This document shows, one piece after another, positions 1-6,958 of a stretch of DNA of 51,610 bases (positions within the stretch are counted from its first letter, which is position 1; each line of letters begins with the position of its first letter). A model generated the notes under the pieces. It saw only the letters and a program-made list of their open reading frames with translations, was not told the DNA's origin and searched no databases. A program made the position numbers and the translations under genes. This stretch comes from Saprospiraceae bacterium (GTDB lineage Bacteria > Bacteroidota > Bacteroidia > Chitinophagales > Saprospiraceae), in assembly GCA_013214355.1 (NCBI GenBank), contig JABSSL010000100.1, positions 1 to 51,610 of the forward strand, read 5' to 3'.

Positions 1-490
1 TCTCTTGATTTTTGGCCCCTTTTGATATTACTTTTGCCATAGGTCGAGGATTGTAGGTTTGTTTGTCGTAATTCAAAAATACAAACCTTGGCCTACTTCT
101 CCTCTCGCATCTTTATGCAACAACGCCGTTTAATTTTCATTATATATAGGCTATCATCAAGGGTTTTAAAATGTGCTTTAGGAAACGTCTAGAGTGCACT
201 TCAAAATTATTTCTAATGGAAAAATGGGGGATTTTCAAATAGAACAGGACAATAAAAAAAGCAAGATCTATAAGGGCGCCAATCAGGATAGCCGAAGTGA
301 CTAACAGTCTATATTGCAGTCACGCCCTAGAATTACCAATTGCCATTCGAAGCCGACCGGCCAGGCAGGAATAGTTTTGAGATACGCTCTAATACTGTAC
401 AGAATAAAATTAATATTAAAATCGGATTTATTCAAGAGTTTTCCGAGTTCTTCCAAGAAGTTTATTCCATAATCCAGAATTGGGATAAAG
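1..490. other. Intergenic DNA with no supported gene
   Basis: I see no convincing coding region here. The only reading frame of any length (340-573, plus strand) runs through a hairpin and a tRNA fragment and has no recognisable protein character. A promoter-like pair, TTG at 5-7 and TACTTTTG at 29-36 with a 21-nt spacer, fits the Bacteroidota pattern, but no gene follows it. The left edge of the ATPase/tRNA-Lys cassette array begins near 491. Confidence 0.5.
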
Positions 491-529
491 AAAGCCGCAA
501 ATCACTCTTCATTAGCGATTTACGGCTTT
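491..529 (-). terminator. Terminator-like hairpin before tRNA-Lys fragment A
   Basis: The arms AAAGCCG (491-497) and CGGCTTT (523-529) pair, and the stem continues with AAATC/GATTT after one mismatch. Read on the minus strand it lies 8 nt beyond a degenerate tRNA-Lys 3' end. The three similar hairpins at 2598, 4712 and 6709 occupy the same position relative to their tRNA fragments, so this is probably a relic tRNA terminator. Confidence 0.55.
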
Positions 530-537
530 TGCTTTCG

Positions 538-700
538 GTGATTCGGCTGGGGTCAAATCTTTCCTCACAATAAGCTAATAATCAAACTCTTGTTGTAAAC
601 ACATGCTCAAAACTTAGAAATAAAGCAGAAGTAAATTTTCGATTTAACACCAAAAATAAGCTCTAATTTTCATTCTTATTTGGGCAAGTTCTCTCCTAAC
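538..700. repeat. Cassette boundary repeat A (tRNA-Lys 3' fragment plus shared leader)
   Basis: The repeat starts with a 15-nt copy of the tRNA-Lys 3' end with one mismatch (538-552, GTGATTCGGCTGGGG). About 145 nt follow that align closely with 4769-4915, including the shared strings CTTAGAAATAAAG and AGAAGTAAATTTTCGATTT. The first part also matches the copy at 2754. It is the leftmost of five such boundaries. It lies on the 3' side of the minus-strand ATPase gene, whereas the equivalent copies at 2754 and 4755 lie upstream of plus-strand ATPase genes. Confidence 0.75.
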
Positions 701-756
701 AAATATAAAGGGAAACAATCCTTTACTATTGGGTAAGTTTCACCGCAGGACTATGT

Positions 757-791
757 TTGGCGGAATCGGCTTAAAAAGCCGTGATTCCGCC
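757..791. promoter_or_regulatory. Inverted repeat GGCGGAATC/GATTCCGCC, probable relic operator or terminator
   Basis: GGCGGAATC (759-767) pairs with GATTCCGCC (783-791). An inner GGCTT/AAGCC extends the stem, with a two-base bulge. It lies about 65 bp beyond the stop codon of the minus-strand ATPase, so it could terminate that gene. It also sits where boundary repeats A and C lead into operator repeats in the third cassette (TTTGGCGGAATC here, TTTGGCGAAATC at 4973). That makes a vestigial operator for a plus-strand gene equally possible. There is no clear T-tract on the minus-strand side. Confidence 0.45.
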
Positions 792-856
792 CAATATAAA
801 AGTCGCAAGGTGGGTCGTTCAGGGTATGTTGAGCAGAGGCAAATTTTGCAGATTGT

Positions 857-2281
857 CTAGAACAAGTCATCCATTCCAAGCGAATTATCAATAAGTCCCA
901 GGCTATGCTTATTATGCCTTAAGCCGAAAGTTGTTACTACTACTAAAAATAGCTGTTTTTTGGTTTTTGATAGCTGTCGGAAAATACTGCGTTTTCGTCT
1001 TAGTTGCCCAGCCACTTCTTTAGTTAAACTGAACTCATCATTATAAAATTTGACCTCACAGATGGATATTGCATTATCTGCCCGATCAATAAGCAGGTCT
1101 ATTTGAACCCCTTCTTTCTCATCTGTCGGTTTTGAAAAAAAACTGAAGTGTCTAGTATGAACTCCCGCAATTCCCAGCGCAGTCTTAATTTTGTCCACAT
1201 GCTGTAGACAGATATTTTCGTAGGCATAGCCACTCCATGATTTCCAAGATTGGGTTTGACTCAACTGCTGCCAATTTCCTGATTCGTTGGCCGGCAGGTT
1301 CTTGATATACTTCAAATAGAACAGGGAGTAATTATCAGTCAATCGAAAGAGCGCATCCTTTTTTTTCTTGTTGAGGGGAACATAGGTGGTTATGAATCCT
1401 GATTGTTCCAACTCCTTTAAGATTGTACTTATTCCCCCACCATCTTTAAGTTTGGATTTCGCCACCAATTGAGTGCGACTGAGGCCTTTCCAAGCAGAAG
1501 CTAAGGTCTCGACTATTAGTTCGTAACGTTCTGGTCGTACAAATAACGAGCTGTATAAATTATCAAATTCTGTTCGTAGGAGTCCTTGTGGATCGAAGCA
1601 AATCTCATCAATATTTTGCACCGCTGTTTTGCCTCCTTCCACCTGATCCAAATAGTGGGGAATTCCCCCCATTGTCATGTAAAGCTGCAGCAATTGATAG
1701 CGATCAAAAGTAATATTTCTATATTCGAAGTAGGCTTCAGTCTCAGATAAGGAAAAGGGTTGAAGTGAAATCTTTCGAGTTACTCGATTGTGTAATCCGC
1801 CTTTATCATTAATAATTTTCTTTATCATCCATGCCGTTGCCGAACCACAGATTACGACGACAATATTACTTCTCGAAGCAAAACTATTCCAGAAGTAACT
1901 AAACCCAGTCAGAAAGTCCGACTTAGCGGTGGCCACCCAAGGTAATTCATCAATAAAAACTACCTTCTTCTTTTCCGGTTCACCTAATGCTTCCAAATAG
2001 AGCTTCAATTCATGAAATGCGGCAAGCCAATCCTTGGGTATGGTTTCAATAGGATCAAATTGCCTTTTTGCCTCCTTTAGACTATAAGTGAAGTTTCGTA
2101 GTTGCTGCTCCAAATTGCCATCCTTTAACCCAACCATTTCAAAGTTCATCCTATCTTTGAAAAAAGATCGAATCAAGTAGGTCTTCCCCACTCTTCTTCT
2201 GCCAATTACGGCTATCAACTCCGGCTTTTTGGAGGCCATCGCCTTTTTGAGAATTTCCAGCTCTTTTGTTCTTCCTATCAT
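857..2281 (-). CDS. Archaeal-type P-loop ATPase with C-terminal PD-(D/E)XK-like (DUF234-type) module, copy 1
   Basis: This 474-residue protein is a paralogue of the two ATPases that follow. The Walker A motif GRRRVGKT is near residue 27 and the Walker B motif VVFIDELPW follows at about 105. A sensor-like strand ends in CGSATAW, and a winged-helix-like region spans roughly 250-320. The C-terminal motif QIDLLIDR...CEVKFY fits the D...ExK core of PD-(D/E)XK nucleases. The reading frame extends upstream to a TTG at 2332, but ATG at 2281 gives MIGR at the N-terminus and matches the paralogues in length (474, 479 and 478), so I chose it. The longer version would overlap the promoter repeat. Unlike its paralogues it lies on the minus strand within its cassette. 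The family is widespread in archaea and Bacteroidota and its biological role is unsettled. Nuclease activity is inferred from the motif only. Confidence 0.85.
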   Translation of the reverse strand: MIGRTKELEILKKAMASKKPELIAVIGRRRVGKTYLIRSFFKDRMNFEMVGLKDGNLEQQLRNFTYSLKEAKRQFDPIETIPKDWLAAFHELKLYLEALGEPEKKKVVFIDELPWVATAKSDFLTGFSYFWNSFASRSNIVVVICGSATAWMIKKIINDKGGLHNRVTRKISLQPFSLSETEAYFEYRNITFDRYQLLQLYMTMGGIPHYLDQVEGGKTAVQNIDEICFDPQGLLRTEFDNLYSSLFVRPERYELIVETLASAWKGLSRTQLVAKSKLKDGGGISTILKELEQSGFITTYVPLNKKKKDALFRLTDNYSLFYLKYIKNLPANESGNWQQLSQTQSWKSWSGYAYENICLQHVDKIKTALGIAGVHTRHFSFFSKPTDEKEGVQIDLLIDRADNAISICEVKFYNDEFSLTKEVAGQLRRKRSIFRQLSKTKKQLFLVVVTTFGLRHNKHSLGLIDNSLGMDDLF

Positions 2282-2296
2282 ATAACATCTTATAAC

Positions 2297-2385
2297 TTGC
2301 GGAATCATACTCAAAATACAAACTTTCCGCAACTTTTAATCCTTAAAATTCGCGAAAAGACATGATTTGCAATGACATTCCGCCA
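2297..2385 (-). promoter_or_regulatory. Paired inverted repeats in the promoter of ATPase 1
   Basis: A perfect inverted repeat, TTGCGGAA (2297-2304) and TTCCGCAA (2325-2332), is separated by 20 nt and ends 15 nt before the ATG. A degenerate second pair, TTCGCGAA (2349-2356) and TTCCGCCA (2378-2385), lies 52-53 bp further upstream. The same two-copy arrangement precedes the other two ATPases. The proximal half-site continues as GCGGAATCA (2299-2307), identical to nine bases at the tRNA-Lys 3' end. The spacing of about 2.5 helical turns suggests a protein-binding operator, possibly bound by the ATPase itself (inference). Confidence 0.6.
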
Positions 2386-2597
2386 GATTAAACAATCAAG
2401 ATGATAACTCCTCTCCAGTTCGATAACCAGTATCATTATGGAACTGTGCTTACACAAACTTGATAATTGGCCAAAAGTGTTTGTAATAATGCTTAGAAAA
2501 AAGCAGGGTGATAATGGGAAGAAATGGTGAACTACGGAGAAAAATCAGCGTAATTTGAAGAAAGTTCAAACCCTATCAGAAAAAGAATAAAAAACAA

Positions 2598-2632
2598 ACG
2601 CATAATTATTTGAATAACAAACAATTATGCGT
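2598..2632 (-). terminator. Terminator hairpin before tRNA-Lys fragment B1
   Basis: A perfect 10-bp stem is formed by ACGCATAATT (2598-2607) and AATTATGCGT (2623-2632). On the minus strand it is followed by TTTGTTTTTTATT, a good intrinsic-terminator tail. It lies 8 nt from the tRNA-Lys 3' fragment at 2641 and corresponds to the hairpins at 491, 4712 and 6709. Confidence 0.7.
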
Positions 2633-2640
2633 GTAAGACA

Positions 2641-2753
2641 GTGATTCCCCTGGGGCTTCCCGACACCCCTTATTTTTACCAATGACGATCGGGATAAACT
2701 TCTCGCCCCAGCGAAAACAAAAAAGCCCCAAGCTTTTGCTTGAGGCTTTTTTT
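2641..2753. repeat. 113-nt tRNA-Lys 3'-end/terminator unit, copy B1
   Basis: It begins with a one-mismatch copy of the tRNA-Lys 3' end (2641-2657) and ends with an intrinsic terminator (2721-2753; arms AAAAGCCCCAAGC and GCTTGAGGCTTTT). The unit aligns along its whole length with 6754-6867, which directly abuts the intact tRNA-Lys gene. Shared internal blocks include ATCGGGATAAACTTCTCGCC. Here, however, only a tRNA fragment (2754) follows instead of a whole tRNA. This is a clear duplication of the region downstream of the tRNA. Confidence 0.8.
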
Positions 2754-2850
2754 GTGATTCCGCTGAGATCATATATTTCCTCACAATAATCTATTAATCA
2801 GGTTATTATTATCATGGCACTCGTATAACTTAGAAATAAAATAGGCCGAA
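2754..2850. repeat. Cassette boundary repeat B2 (tRNA-Lys 3' fragment plus leader)
   Basis: GTGATTCCGCTG at 2754-2765 matches the end of tRNA-Lys. It is followed by a leader resembling those at 553 and 4769 (TTTCCTCACAAT, then CTTAGAAATAAA). Similarity fades after about 2850. This boundary lies upstream of the plus-strand ATPase at 3122. Confidence 0.65.
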
Positions 2851-3012
2851 AAACTCTACTTTTTGATCAAATTTCTTGAATATCCTCTGAATTCGTTCTA
2901 GAATTAGAGGATATTGGAGCCATGGGCCAGTCTACAATTCCATTACTCCCGAACACCTTAATTGCGTGCTCAAAATTTGAAAGTCAATGTGATGACGAGC
3001 ATCTATCAGTCG

Positions 3013-3098
3013 TCGGAAACTTCACGCTAAAGCATAGATTCCGAAGTTTATTAAATTTAATTATTGTCGGAATCTTTATATATTCATCTATATTCCGA
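3013..3098 (+). promoter_or_regulatory. Paired inverted repeats in the promoter of ATPase 2
   Basis: TCGGAAA (3013-3019) pairs with ATTCCGA (3038-3044), and TCGGAAT (3067-3073) pairs with ATTCCGA (3092-3098). Both have 18-nt spacers and the copies are 54 bp apart. The two inner half-sites also form a perfect 8-bp repeat, GATTCCGA (3037-3044) with TCGGAATC (3067-3074). Seven of those bases are exactly the tRNA-Lys acceptor stem. The array ends 23 nt before the ATG at 3122. A binding role is inferred from the symmetry and its repetition at the paralogues. Confidence 0.65.
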
Positions 3099-3121
3099 AG
3101 CTTATCACGAGAAATATCTTT

Positions 3122-4561
3122 ATGAAGAATAAATTCATCGGCCGAAAATCTGAACAAGAAATACTGCAATCTGCATTATCCTCTGACGATGCAGAGATGA
3201 TTTCCATCATTGGACGACGTCGGGTTGGCAAAACTTTCTTGGTAGACAGTGTATATGGCGGAAGAATTAACTTTGAGATTTCAGGAATTCAGAATGCAGA
3301 AGGTAACGAACAACTTAGAAATTTTGCACAACGAATTAAGGAGTTCTTCCCAAGAGCTGTCCTTGTCCAGACACCCAAGGATTGGTTGGAGGCTTTCTTC
3401 TTGTTAATTGAATACCTGAAGCAGGAAAAGCAAAAGCAAAAATTAGTTGTGTTTCTTGATGAAGTGCCATGGTTAGCTACGCATAAATCTGGCTTCTTAA
3501 GAGGTCTCAGTTATTTTTGGAATTCCTGGGCCGTTAAACAAAATATTGTTGTAGTTCTTTGTGGATCAGCTGCATCTTGGATGATTCGTAAGATCTTGAA
3601 GGATAGAGGGGGACTCCACAACAGGGTTACCAAGCGCATTCGGCTTAAACCGTTTAATCTTGCTGAGACTGAAGATTTCCTGCTAAGTCGCGGTATTTCG
3701 TTCAATCGTTACCAATTAGTGCAACTATATATGGCCATGGGCGGGATTCCTCATTATCTTAAGGAAATAAAGCAAGGTCAAAGTGCTGTACAAAATATCA
3801 ATAGAATCTGCTTCGGTGAGGACGGCTTACTCCTTGATGAATTCCAAAGCCTTTACCCTGCTCTATTTGATCATTCCAACTATCATATCGCCATCATTAG
3901 GGCACTAGCTAGTAAATATTCCGGAATGACCCGAACAGAGATACTCGATGCATCAAAGCTACCTGACGGAGGGCGAGTAACTCGTGTTCTTGAAGAACTT
4001 ACAGAATCTGGTTTTATACAGCCTTATCCTACATTTGGAAAACGCAAGAAAGACAAGCTATTTCGACTAATAGATGAATACTCTCTTTTCTATTTGCGAT
4101 TTATTGAAAGTAATGTGCACGATAGTCAAGATGCCTGGGGAGCCTTAAGTCAAACTCAATCCTACAAGGTTTGGACCGGTTATGCATTCGAAAACATTTG
4201 CTTAAAGCACACTAGTCAGATCAAGAAGGCTTTGGGAATCAGTGGAGTCTACTCTATTACTTCTTCTTTTTTCAAAAAACACACAAGCACTGAAAAAGGT
4301 ACTCAGATAGATCTACTAATCGATCGGAATGACCATATCATTAACCTAATTGAAACCAAGTTTTATAATACTGAATTCACTATTACCAAGGACTATGCAG
4401 AAAAGCTCCGTGAGAAACTTCGTATTTTTCAGGAGTCTACTAAAACTAGAAAACAATTGTTTCTCACCTTAATAACCACCTTCGGGTTAAGACACAATAA
4501 ACATAGCTTGGGACTTATCAACTCAGAATTAGATATGGACATGCTCTTTGAAAAAACATAA
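3122..4561 (+). CDS. Archaeal-type P-loop ATPase with C-terminal PD-(D/E)XK-like (DUF234-type) module, copy 2
   Basis: This protein has 479 residues. Walker A GRRRVGKT is at 31-38 and Walker B FLDEVPW is at 111-117, with acidic residues D113 and E114. The sensor-like LCGSAASW lies at about 146-153. A winged-helix-like segment at about 255-320 precedes a C-terminal module. In that module YAFENIC (about 354-360), D397 in QIDLLID and E411/K413 in ETKFY form a PD-(D/E)XK-like core. The start ATG fits the N-terminal NKFIGR seen in the family. The protein could be a DNA-acting ATPase/nuclease or a regulator. The sequence shows only the architecture, with no recombinase or toxin domain beside it. 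No partner gene is present in the cassette, so it probably acts alone or on host components. Confidence 0.87.
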   Translation: MKNKFIGRKSEQEILQSALSSDDAEMISIIGRRRVGKTFLVDSVYGGRINFEISGIQNAEGNEQLRNFAQRIKEFFPRAVLVQTPKDWLEAFFLLIEYLKQEKQKQKLVVFLDEVPWLATHKSGFLRGLSYFWNSWAVKQNIVVVLCGSAASWMIRKILKDRGGLHNRVTKRIRLKPFNLAETEDFLLSRGISFNRYQLVQLYMAMGGIPHYLKEIKQGQSAVQNINRICFGEDGLLLDEFQSLYPALFDHSNYHIAIIRALASKYSGMTRTEILDASKLPDGGRVTRVLEELTESGFIQPYPTFGKRKKDKLFRLIDEYSLFYLRFIESNVHDSQDAWGALSQTQSYKVWTGYAFENICLKHTSQIKKALGISGVYSITSSFFKKHTSTEKGTQIDLLIDRNDHIINLIETKFYNTEFTITKDYAEKLREKLRIFQESTKTRKQLFLTLITTFGLRHNKHSLGLINSELDMDMLFEKT

Positions 4562-4711
4562 AGCCGAAATTTCCGAAATCCCCTAGTTTTCGAGCTGAAA
4601 ATACCTCAGAAGAAAATGAGGTAGATAGGGCGAGAAGTGTTAAGCAAAGGATAGAAATCAAGGCAATTAAATGGTAGTTCGAACCCTTTCAGAAATAGCC
4701 CAAAAAAACAA

Positions 4712-4746
4712 ACGCGTAATCACTTGAATAACAAATGATTACGCGT
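4712..4746 (-). terminator. Terminator hairpin before tRNA-Lys fragment C
   Basis: A perfect 11-bp stem is formed by ACGCGTAATCA (4712-4722) and TGATTACGCGT (4736-4746). On the minus strand the tail is TTTGTTTTTTTG. It lies 8 nt from the tRNA fragment at 4755. It could also help end transcription of ATPase 2, about 150 bp upstream. Confidence 0.7.
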
Positions 4747-4754
4747 CCATGAAA

Positions 4755-4915
4755 GTGATTCCGCTGGGATCAAATCTTTCTTCACAATGAATTAGTAATC
4801 AGACTTTTGTTATAAACACACGCTAAAACCTTAGAAATAAAGTAGAAGTAAATTTTCGATTTGATGCCTAAATCAAGCTCTAACGTTCACATTCTATGCG
4901 AATAAGTTTACCCTC
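4755..4915. repeat. Cassette boundary repeat C (tRNA-Lys 3' fragment plus shared leader)
   Basis: GTGATTCCGCTGGG (4755-4768) is an exact 14-nt copy of the tRNA-Lys 3' end. The following roughly 145 nt align with boundary A (553-700). It separates ATPase 2 from ATPase 3 and leads into the promoter repeats of ATPase 3. Confidence 0.78.
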
Positions 4916-4975
4916 ACACATCTCTTAATCAGGGCTTCTCATATTAATTAAGCTTTTCTTTATTTAAATATTTTT

Positions 4976-5060
4976 GGCGAAATCTCCTAAGAAAGATCCA
5001 ATTCCGCCTTTATTTGGTGAATATCTCGGCGAAATCTCTTATTTTTGTTTATATTTCGCC
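4976..5060 (+). promoter_or_regulatory. Paired inverted repeats in the promoter of ATPase 3
   Basis: GGCGAAAT (4976-4983) pairs with ATTCCGCC (5001-5008, one mismatch), and GGCGAAAT (5028-5035) pairs perfectly with ATTTCGCC (5053-5060). Both have 17-nt spacers and the copies are 52 bp apart. The array stops 12 nt before the ATG at 5073. The half-site differs from those at ATPases 1 and 2, but the geometry is the same. Confidence 0.65.
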
Positions 5061-5072
5061 AAAGAACCTGTT

Positions 5073-6509
5073 ATGAATCCATCCTTTATCGGCCGAGAAA
5101 AAGAAACTACGGTACTTGCAAATGCCCTAGAATCCAATGAATCAGAGATGGTTGCTGTTATTGGTAGAAGACGTGTCGGCAAAACGTTCCTAGTTAAGGA
5201 GACTTATAAATCAGAAATCGCCTTTGAAATTACAGGGCTTCAAGAAGTAGATTTAGAAAAACAATTAGATCATTTCAGCTTTACACTACAGCGATATACT
5301 AAGAGTCCTGTGCCTTTGCAAAAACCAAGCAATTGGCTAGAAGCCTTTCAAATGTTAGTGCTCTATTTAGATAATCTCCAGCTTCAAGAAAAAAAAGTAA
5401 TCTTTTTTGATGAGGTTCCATGGATGGCGACTAATAAATCAGACTTTCTCACCGGATTAGGATTTTTCTGGAATAGCTGGGCAGTCAACCAAAACATAGT
5501 CGTAGTCATCTGTGGTTCCGCCGCTTCATGGATGATTGACAAAGTGGTAAACAATCGAGGGGGGCTACACAATAGAATTACAAAGCGTCTTTTCCTGGAG
5601 CCTTTTAATTTAGCTGAGACCAAGGCCTTTCTAAATAGTCGGAATATTTTTTTTAATCATTATCAAATTGTTGAGATTTATATGGCACTGGGAGGTATCC
5701 CGCATTATCTGAAAGAAGTCCAGGCAGATAAAAGTGCTATTCAAAATATTGATAGTATCTGTTTCAGTCGAGGAGGATTGCTTAGGGATGAATTCGACAG
5801 GTTGTACCCATCACTTTTTGCAAACGCAGATAGACATATTGCTGTGATTAGGGCATTATCAAGATCTAGGCAGGGCTTAACAAGACAAAACTTAGTCAAA
5901 TTGGGGAGATTATCTGAAGGAGGAAATACGACTAAGGTATTAATGGAATTAGAGCAATCTGGGTTTATTACTTCATATTTCCCTTTTGGTAAAAAGAAAA
6001 AGGATAAACTATATCGCTTAACAGATGAATACTCTCTGTTCTATTTACAATTCATAGAAGATAAGTCCAAAGAGGGTAGCCAAACGTGGCAGCACCTTAG
6101 CCAAACCCAGTCTTATAAAACATGGAGTGGCTATGCTTTTGAAAATATTTGCTTAAAACATATTCCGCAAATCAAGAAAGCGCTGGGAATAGCAGGAGTC
6201 TATTCCAAAGCTTCTTCCTTTGTAAAAAAAGGAACTGAAATGGACAAAGGCACTCAAATAGATTTGCTTATTGATAGAAATGATAAAGTCATCAATTTAT
6301 TTGAAATAAAATTTTATAGCACGGCATTCAGCCTATCAGCAGTTGATGCTCAAAACGTGAGAGAGAAAATCCGGATATTTCAAGAGGTTACCAATACTCG
6401 GAAACATATCATGCCAACGATGATTACCACATTTGGATTGAAATCGAACAAACATAGTTTAGGGCTAATCAATCAAGTTTTGAAATTAGATGATTTGTTC
6501 GAAGAGTGA
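5073..6509 (+). CDS. Archaeal-type P-loop ATPase with C-terminal PD-(D/E)XK-like (DUF234-type) module, copy 3
   Basis: The ATG at 5073 gives 478 residues starting MNPSFIGREKE, in line with both paralogues. A longer frame from a TTG at 4974 would translate the promoter repeats and is rejected. The Walker A motif GRRRVGKT is followed by Walker B VIFFDEVPW and the sensor-like ICGSAASW. A winged-helix-like region and the C-terminal QIDLLIDR...FEIKFY PD-(D/E)XK-like core complete the protein. Identity with copies 1 and 2 is visible along the whole length and is highest in the ATPase core and in the stretch SQTQSYKTWSGYAFENICLK. This is the cassette nearest the intact tRNA-Lys, so under serial addition it would be the youngest. 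Its function is unknown, as for its paralogues. Confidence 0.87.
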   Translation: MNPSFIGREKETTVLANALESNESEMVAVIGRRRVGKTFLVKETYKSEIAFEITGLQEVDLEKQLDHFSFTLQRYTKSPVPLQKPSNWLEAFQMLVLYLDNLQLQEKKVIFFDEVPWMATNKSDFLTGLGFFWNSWAVNQNIVVVICGSAASWMIDKVVNNRGGLHNRITKRLFLEPFNLAETKAFLNSRNIFFNHYQIVEIYMALGGIPHYLKEVQADKSAIQNIDSICFSRGGLLRDEFDRLYPSLFANADRHIAVIRALSRSRQGLTRQNLVKLGRLSEGGNTTKVLMELEQSGFITSYFPFGKKKKDKLYRLTDEYSLFYLQFIEDKSKEGSQTWQHLSQTQSYKTWSGYAFENICLKHIPQIKKALGIAGVYSKASSFVKKGTEMDKGTQIDLLIDRNDKVINLFEIKFYSTAFSLSAVDAQNVREKIRIFQEVTNTRKHIMPTMITTFGLKSNKHSLGLINQVLKLDDLFEE

Positions 6510-6708
6510 ACTTTTTACGCTAGTAGCAGAAATTAATAACAAACACTTCATCTTGAGCAAGTGTCGGACTCTTAGGAAACAGAATCAAATTTGATCATTC
6601 TTACTTAGAAAAATTCAGGCCAACAATGGTACGTAATGGAGTGTAAGGGGGAGAAAAAAGAGGAAATAGGAGATCGTTCGAGTCCTAACTCAATACATCT
6701 AAAACAAA

Positions 6709-6747
6709 AAATCCGTAATCAACTTATATTCAATTAATTACGGATTT
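6709..6747 (-). terminator. Terminator hairpin before tRNA-Lys fragment D
   Basis: AAATCCGTAAT (6709-6719) pairs with ATTACGGATTT (6737-6747). Minus-strand reading gives the tail ATTTTTTGTTTT, typical of intrinsic terminators. It lies 6 nt from the tRNA-Lys fragment at 6754 and is the fourth member of the series at 491, 2598 and 4712. Confidence 0.7.
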
Positions 6748-6753
6748 AAAAAG

Positions 6754-6867
6754 GTGATTCCGCTGGGGCTTCCCGATATACCTTATCTCCGCCAATTACA
6801 ATCGGGATAAACTTCTCGCCCTGGCGGAAACACAAAAGCCCCAAGCTTTCGCTTGAGGCTTTTCTCG
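6754..6867. repeat. 114-nt tRNA-Lys 3'-end/terminator unit, copy D
   Basis: It starts with an exact 17-nt copy of the tRNA-Lys 3' end (6754-6770, GTGATTCCGCTGGGGCT) and ends at the discriminator base of the real tRNA gene. It aligns fully with 2641-2753. The tRNA end is therefore present twice here, 114 nt apart, as expected for a short duplication or an att-like pair. Confidence 0.82.
6834..6863 (-). terminator. Terminator of tRNA-Lys
   Basis: AAAAGCCCCAAGC and GCTTGAGGCTTTT flank a 4-nt loop, with a T-rich tail on the minus strand. It lies immediately downstream of the minus-strand tRNA-Lys gene. A second copy is at 2721-2753. Confidence 0.75.
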
Positions 6868-6940
6868 TGATTCCGCTGGGGCTCGAACCCAGGACCCCTT
6901 GATTAAAAGTCAAGTGCTCTACCAACTGAGCTACGGAATC
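6868..6940 (-). tRNA. tRNA-Lys (anticodon TTT)
   Basis: The minus-strand sequence folds as a standard 73-nt tRNA. The 7-bp acceptor is GATTCCG/CGGAATC. The D-arm is GCTC..GAGC, the anticodon stem CTTGA/TCAAG holds CTTTTAA (anticodon TTT), and the T-arm is CTGGG-TTCGAGC-CCCAG. The discriminator base is A and CCA is not encoded. The gene is intact and presumably functional. Partial copies of its 3' end at 538, 2641, 2754, 4755 and 6754 mark it as the focus of the cassette array. Confidence 0.96.
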
Positions 6941-6958
6941 TTTAGAAAGTGGGAAGTA

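Noticed and set aside
340-573. 77-residue open frame on the plus strand
   Set aside because: It spans a terminator-like hairpin and a tRNA-Lys fragment, has no protein-like features, and its position matches non-coding boundaries of the other cassettes.
2566-2784. 72-residue open frame on the minus strand
   Set aside because: It runs through two terminators and two tRNA fragments, which are duplicated non-coding DNA.
2297-5060. Promoter inverted repeats as phase-variable invertible promoters
   Set aside because: The arms are only 7-8 bp with 17-20 nt spacers, much shorter than known Bacteroidota invertible promoters, and no invertase is nearby. Operator sites fit better.
4974-5072. N-terminal extension of ATPase 3 from a TTG codon
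   Set aside because: It would translate the repeated operator sequence. The ATG at 5073 matches the paralogues.
491-6940. Insertion-sequence origin of the repeated boundaries
   Set aside because: There is no transposase and no terminal inverted repeats around the units. The repeated ends are tRNA-derived.
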